Program-made: the position numbers and the translations under genes
Assembly: GCA_015055785.1 (NCBI GenBank)
Contig: SVHQ01000063.1
Span: forward strand, 1-8,618
Direction: 5' to 3'
Origin: Clostridiales bacterium
Lineage (GTDB): Bacteria; Bacillota_A; Clostridia; Christensenellales; Borkfalkiaceae
Length of the DNA: 8,618 nucleotides
Shown: piece by piece, positions 6,412 through 8,618 of the stretch
Layout: every line of letters starts with the position of its first letter
How positions within the stretch are numbered: the stretch's first letter is position 1
The notes under the pieces: generated by a model
Database searches by the model: none
Told to the model about the DNA's origin: nothing
The model's input: the letters and a program-made list of their open reading frames with translations, nothing else

Positions 6412-7893
6412 TTAATAAGGAATGATAAACACTCCCTCACCCGTTGAAAGATGTACTGAAAGCTTTCCATCTTTTACTTTCTTATTCGTTATCGTTTTAC
6501 CGTTATATATCTGCACGTTATTATATTTGTTAATTTCCAGCGTTACTTTAATATCCGTTGCCTTTGCCGGCGCAGTGGCATTCATTACATAGTATCCTCT
6601 TTTATTGTTTGCTTTGTCATACTGTTCCGTTGTAAGAATGATACCTGCTGAATCTAACGTCACTTTTTTTATATCTGTGAGTTCTTGACTCTTTACCCCC
6701 GCCAAAAAACTCTTATTACCAGGTATCGGTGCTTTAACAGCATAATCCAATGCCTGATATTCAAAATTCATTAAAGCCTTTGCGTTGAATTGCATTTCTT
6801 CGTGCATATCTTTCAACCAATAATAACGCTCTAACGGTTTGCCTTCACGATTAACAATAAACGCATTTAAATCTGGAGGTGCCGTGGCAAGATTTACCGT
6901 AGGATAATATGTATAATACGAATAATCCTTAATACCCATAGCCATACCGATATTCAATTGCCAAAGCATATCCGTTTCCGTGGTTGCCACTCTTACCAGC
7001 TCGGCATCGTAAGCACAAGTTTGGAAAACCTTTCCAAACTTCATTCCCTTTTCCTTACAATACTCCGCAACGATTTGCGCGTTTTGTAAATGATAGGATA
7101 AGATTGCCCCATCTTTCAAAATGGGATAATCGTCATACTGTAAATATCCGCAATATTGTCCAATTTCTTGATAATAAGCGTCCAAATATTTCTTATATGC
7201 AGATACAACCCCAATAGAGCTACCTTCTTCGCAATACATAAATTCTAATCCTTCATACATAGGATTAATATTCATATTACACCATGCCCCAGGTGCTGCT
7301 TTTTGTACTGCACGGTATACCTGCCCGATTGCTTTCAGCATTTTATAATTTGGTTCATCACGAAGGGATACGCCATAAAAAGCAGGATGCTCGATAATAG
7401 GCGCTAAATAATCCGCCACATACTTTTCAAGCGCAGCTTCCGAAGCAAAGAATTTGACCCCATCCGCTTTCTCCGCATTAATAAGAGATTCTTCCGTTGC
7501 AGAAAGTCTATGAAGATCGGATGCAAAAACAAATGCTTTCATCCCCGTTTCGTATGCGTAATCCAACACCGTTTTTACCTTGCTATTTGCGAAGTTTGAC
7601 GGTCCCTGATAAGGAAATGTCCAATCCACGAACAGCACGTTAAATCCAGCGTCAGCGCAAAGCTGTGTATTTTCGAGTGTTTGCCGAGTACCGTCTTGGA
7701 AATAATATCTCTCGCCATTCACTTGATACCAATCGTCACAAGTTTGACTATACGCCCAAAAGGTATATTCTTTTTTGCTTGACGAATAATCGGGCGCCGT
7801 TCCCTCTTGCATCTTCCCGCAAGCAGAAAAAATTGAACATATTGAAAGCAAAGCCGCCGTTAAAATCGTAACGATTTTCTTCGTCTTTTTCAT
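6412..7893 (-). CDS. DEP-motif surface lipoprotein, putative glycoside hydrolase (copy 1)
   Basis: 493 residues from ATG 7893 to TAA 6412. Signal peptide: MKKTKK, hydrophobic 7-22, lipobox FSAC with the lipidated Cys at 25; exported and membrane anchored. Landmarks parallel copy 2: TCDDWYQV (51-58), AGFNVLFVDWTF (82-93), HPAFYGVSLRDEP (169-181, Glu180), AWCNMNINPM (203-212), QYDDYPIL (252-259), KVFQT (288-292), TDMLWQLNIGMAMG (307-320), SYYTYYPTVN (325-334), EMQFNAKALMNFEY (366-379), and a C-terminal beta domain (about 415-493) with RGYYVMNAT (432-440). The family is not recognised by name; a clan GH-A-like barrel is inferred from the GFNV strand, the DEP motif and the strand order. Glu180 and Asp254 are candidate catalytic residues. 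It is not a typical ABC solute-binding protein despite the lipoprotein signal. It lies between two hairpins and has the best ribosome site in the window. Confidence 0.89.
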   Translation of the reverse strand: MKKTKKIVTILTAALLSICSIFSACGKMQEGTAPDYSSSKKEYTFWAYSQTCDDWYQVNGERYYFQDGTRQTLENTQLCADAGFNVLFVDWTFPYQGPSNFANSKVKTVLDYAYETGMKAFVFASDLHRLSATEESLINAEKADGVKFFASEAALEKYVADYLAPIIEHPAFYGVSLRDEPNYKMLKAIGQVYRAVQKAAPGAWCNMNINPMYEGLEFMYCEEGSSIGVVSAYKKYLDAYYQEIGQYCGYLQYDDYPILKDGAILSYHLQNAQIVAEYCKEKGMKFGKVFQTCAYDAELVRVATTETDMLWQLNIGMAMGIKDYSYYTYYPTVNLATAPPDLNAFIVNREGKPLERYYWLKDMHEEMQFNAKALMNFEYQALDYAVKAPIPGNKSFLAGVKSQELTDIKKVTLDSAGIILTTEQYDKANNKRGYYVMNATAPAKATDIKVTLEINKYNNVQIYNGKTITNKKVKDGKLSVHLSTGEGVFIIPY

Positions 7894-7900
7894 AATCGTT

Positions 7901-7905
7901 CTCCT
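7901..7905 (-). promoter_or_regulatory. Ribosome binding site for lipoprotein copy 1
   Basis: AGGAG on the minus strand, 7 bases before ATG 7893 and 8 bases beyond the 3' arm of the hairpin at 7914-7953. Near-consensus; it fixes the start codon. Confidence 0.8.
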
Positions 7906-7913
7906 GTATTTTC

Positions 7914-7953
7914 TATTTGACTACGGCAAACGTTTTGTTGCCGTAGTCAAATA
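7914..7953 (-). repeat. Intergenic inverted repeat forming an RNA hairpin (hairpin 1)
   Basis: A perfect 16-bp inverted repeat (7914-7929 with 7938-7953) around an 8-base loop, in the 70-base gap between the partial exported-protein gene and lipoprotein copy 1. In the transcribed (minus) direction the stem is followed by GAAAATACAGG, so there is no U-tract. The U-rich side lies in the plus direction (TTCTTTTA), where no gene ends. A role as an mRNA 3'-end stabiliser or processing site for the upstream gene is inferred; partial termination cannot be excluded. Confidence 0.85.
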
Positions 7954-7963
7954 TTCTTTTATA

Positions 7964-8618
7964 TTATTCAATCGAAAGTGCCGTCTTCAAATCAGCCTTA
8001 TACGCATATTTTTCAGAAAGACCGTTAATAAGCTCTGCAAGCGTTGCTTTGGGTGCTTCGTAAGAGAAGCTAACGCTGTCAGGATTGTTGTCAAGACCCT
8101 TAGATTGAATATTGCCGTACAATACCACGTATTGTCCGTCCGTACGGAACGAATAACCTGCACAGTTAGCGTCCGTAGGAACAACGCTACCTACCAACGT
8201 TGCTTTTCCATCGCTAATTTCAAACAAATAGAACGTAATCTTCGCACGAACGTCACTCGTTCCAGCGTTTTCATAACCGATAATTTGGATATATTCTTTA
8301 TCAGCAGCAAAATTTTTCAAGCCTGCATTCTTACCCGAACCAAGGTTTGCTCTATCGCTCTTGCTCGTCTTCGTCGTTTGGAATACCTGCAAATATTCTG
8401 CATTATACTCGCTCGAGTTGGTAATCAATGTACCTGCGTTCATGCCGTTATAGCTTGTATTTTCTGCCGTCCAAGTTCCCAAGCCGCCTACCTTAGCGTT
8501 CATCGAGTAGTTGGGTGCGTTTTTGCCCGTGAATTGGGTTATAATCCAAACGTTGCCACCTTTCGTGCCCATATCAAAGGATACGTATTGATTCGTCGTA
8601 CCTTCCGCCGTAACGCCA
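7964..8618 (-). CDS. C-terminal part of an unrecognised, probably exported beta-rich protein (5' end outside window)
   Basis: The frame is open from the window edge to TAA at 7964, giving 217 visible residues. The Met at 8572 is internal: in-frame coding continues upstream of it as TNQYVSFD, so it should not be taken as the start. The sequence is rich in Thr, Ser, Asn, Gly and aromatic residues with alternating hydrophobic strands, for example GGNVWIITQF, EYIQIIGYENAG, AKITFYLFEI and GQYVVLYGNI. This is typical of an extracellular beta-sandwich such as a carbohydrate-binding or concanavalin-like module, but I recognise no specific family. A short predicted helical tail (LAELINGLSEKYAYKADLKTAL) ends the protein; no LPxTG sorting motif is present. 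As the first visible gene of the cluster, followed by a stable hairpin, it may be an abundant surface protein involved in polymer binding (inference). Confidence 0.75.
   Translation of the reverse strand, partial: GVTAEGTTNQYVSFDMGTKGGNVWIITQFTGKNAPNYSMNAKVGGLGTWTAENTSYNGMNAGTLITNSSEYNAEYLQVFQTTKTSKSDRANLGSGKNAGLKNFAADKEYIQIIGYENAGTSDVRAKITFYLFEISDGKATLVGSVVPTDANCAGYSFRTDGQYVVLYGNIQSKGLDNNPDSVSFSYEAPKATLAELINGLSEKYAYKADLKTALSIE

Noticed and set aside
4778..7893. The two lipoproteins as ABC transporter sugar-binding proteins
   Set aside because: Lipoproteins in sugar operons often are, but these lack solute-binding-protein features, carry the FYGxxLxDEP barrel motif, and are homologous to a cytoplasmic protein in the same operon.
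7917..7950. TTGACT as a promoter -35 box
   Set aside because: The hexamer is part of the inverted repeat and no TATAAT-like box lies 16 to 18 bases downstream on either strand.
7914..7953. Intrinsic terminator for the minus-strand gene ending at 7964
   Set aside because: The stem is strong, but in the transcribed direction it is followed by GAAAATACAGG with no U-run; the gap is short and leads straight into a gene with a good ribosome site.
7964..8572. Met at 8572 as the start of a 202-residue gene
   Set aside because: The same frame continues without a stop to the window edge with similar composition, and no ribosome site precedes this Met; the gene is simply cut.

Overview
The window is a single-direction gene cluster: six genes, all on the minus strand, read from 8618 down to 1, with gaps of 17 to 70 bases. 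It looks like part of an operon for breaking down a plant polysaccharide that contains rhamnose and galacturonic acid, such as pectin or rhamnogalacturonan. The moderate-to-low GC content, the short Lys-rich lipoprotein signal peptides with a lipobox Cys, and Shine-Dalgarno sites with the standard genetic code suggest a Gram-positive Bacillota (Clostridia-like) organism, probably from the gut. This placement is an inference; no marker gene is present.

Layout in transcription order. (1) 8618-7964: the C-terminal 217 residues of a beta-rich, probably exported protein that I do not recognise; it is cut by the window edge. (2) 7953-7914: a 16-bp intergenic hairpin. (3) 7893-6412: a lipoprotein with a predicted TIM-barrel glycosidase-like domain carrying a DEP motif. 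(4) 6400-6368: a second hairpin. (5) 6352-4778: a second lipoprotein, clearly paralogous to the first. (6) 4759-2537: a GH78 alpha-L-rhamnosidase without a signal peptide. (7) 2519-1131: a third, diverged and signal-less member of the same DEP family. (8) 1101-1: a GH28 (polygalacturonase-like) protein without a signal peptide, cut at its C-terminus by the window edge and not closed by a stop codon.

How the genes may work together (inference): two surface-anchored DEP proteins act on or bind the polymer outside the cell, oligosaccharides are imported by a transporter not seen here, and the cytoplasmic GH78, GH28 and third DEP protein finish the breakdown. The most novel element is the DEP family. 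Three paralogues sit in one pectin-type operon, have a conserved acidic pattern (DEP, then D-x-Y, then DMxWQ), and show Gln rather than Glu where a clan GH-A nucleophile would be expected. The second point of interest is the pair of hairpins, one before each lipoprotein gene. They share the inner stem and part of the loop, their outer stems differ but remain fully paired, and no U-tract follows them in the direction of transcription.

No RNA genes, CRISPR arrays, insertion sequences, regulators, transporters or convincing promoters were found. The operon promoter presumably lies upstream of 8618.
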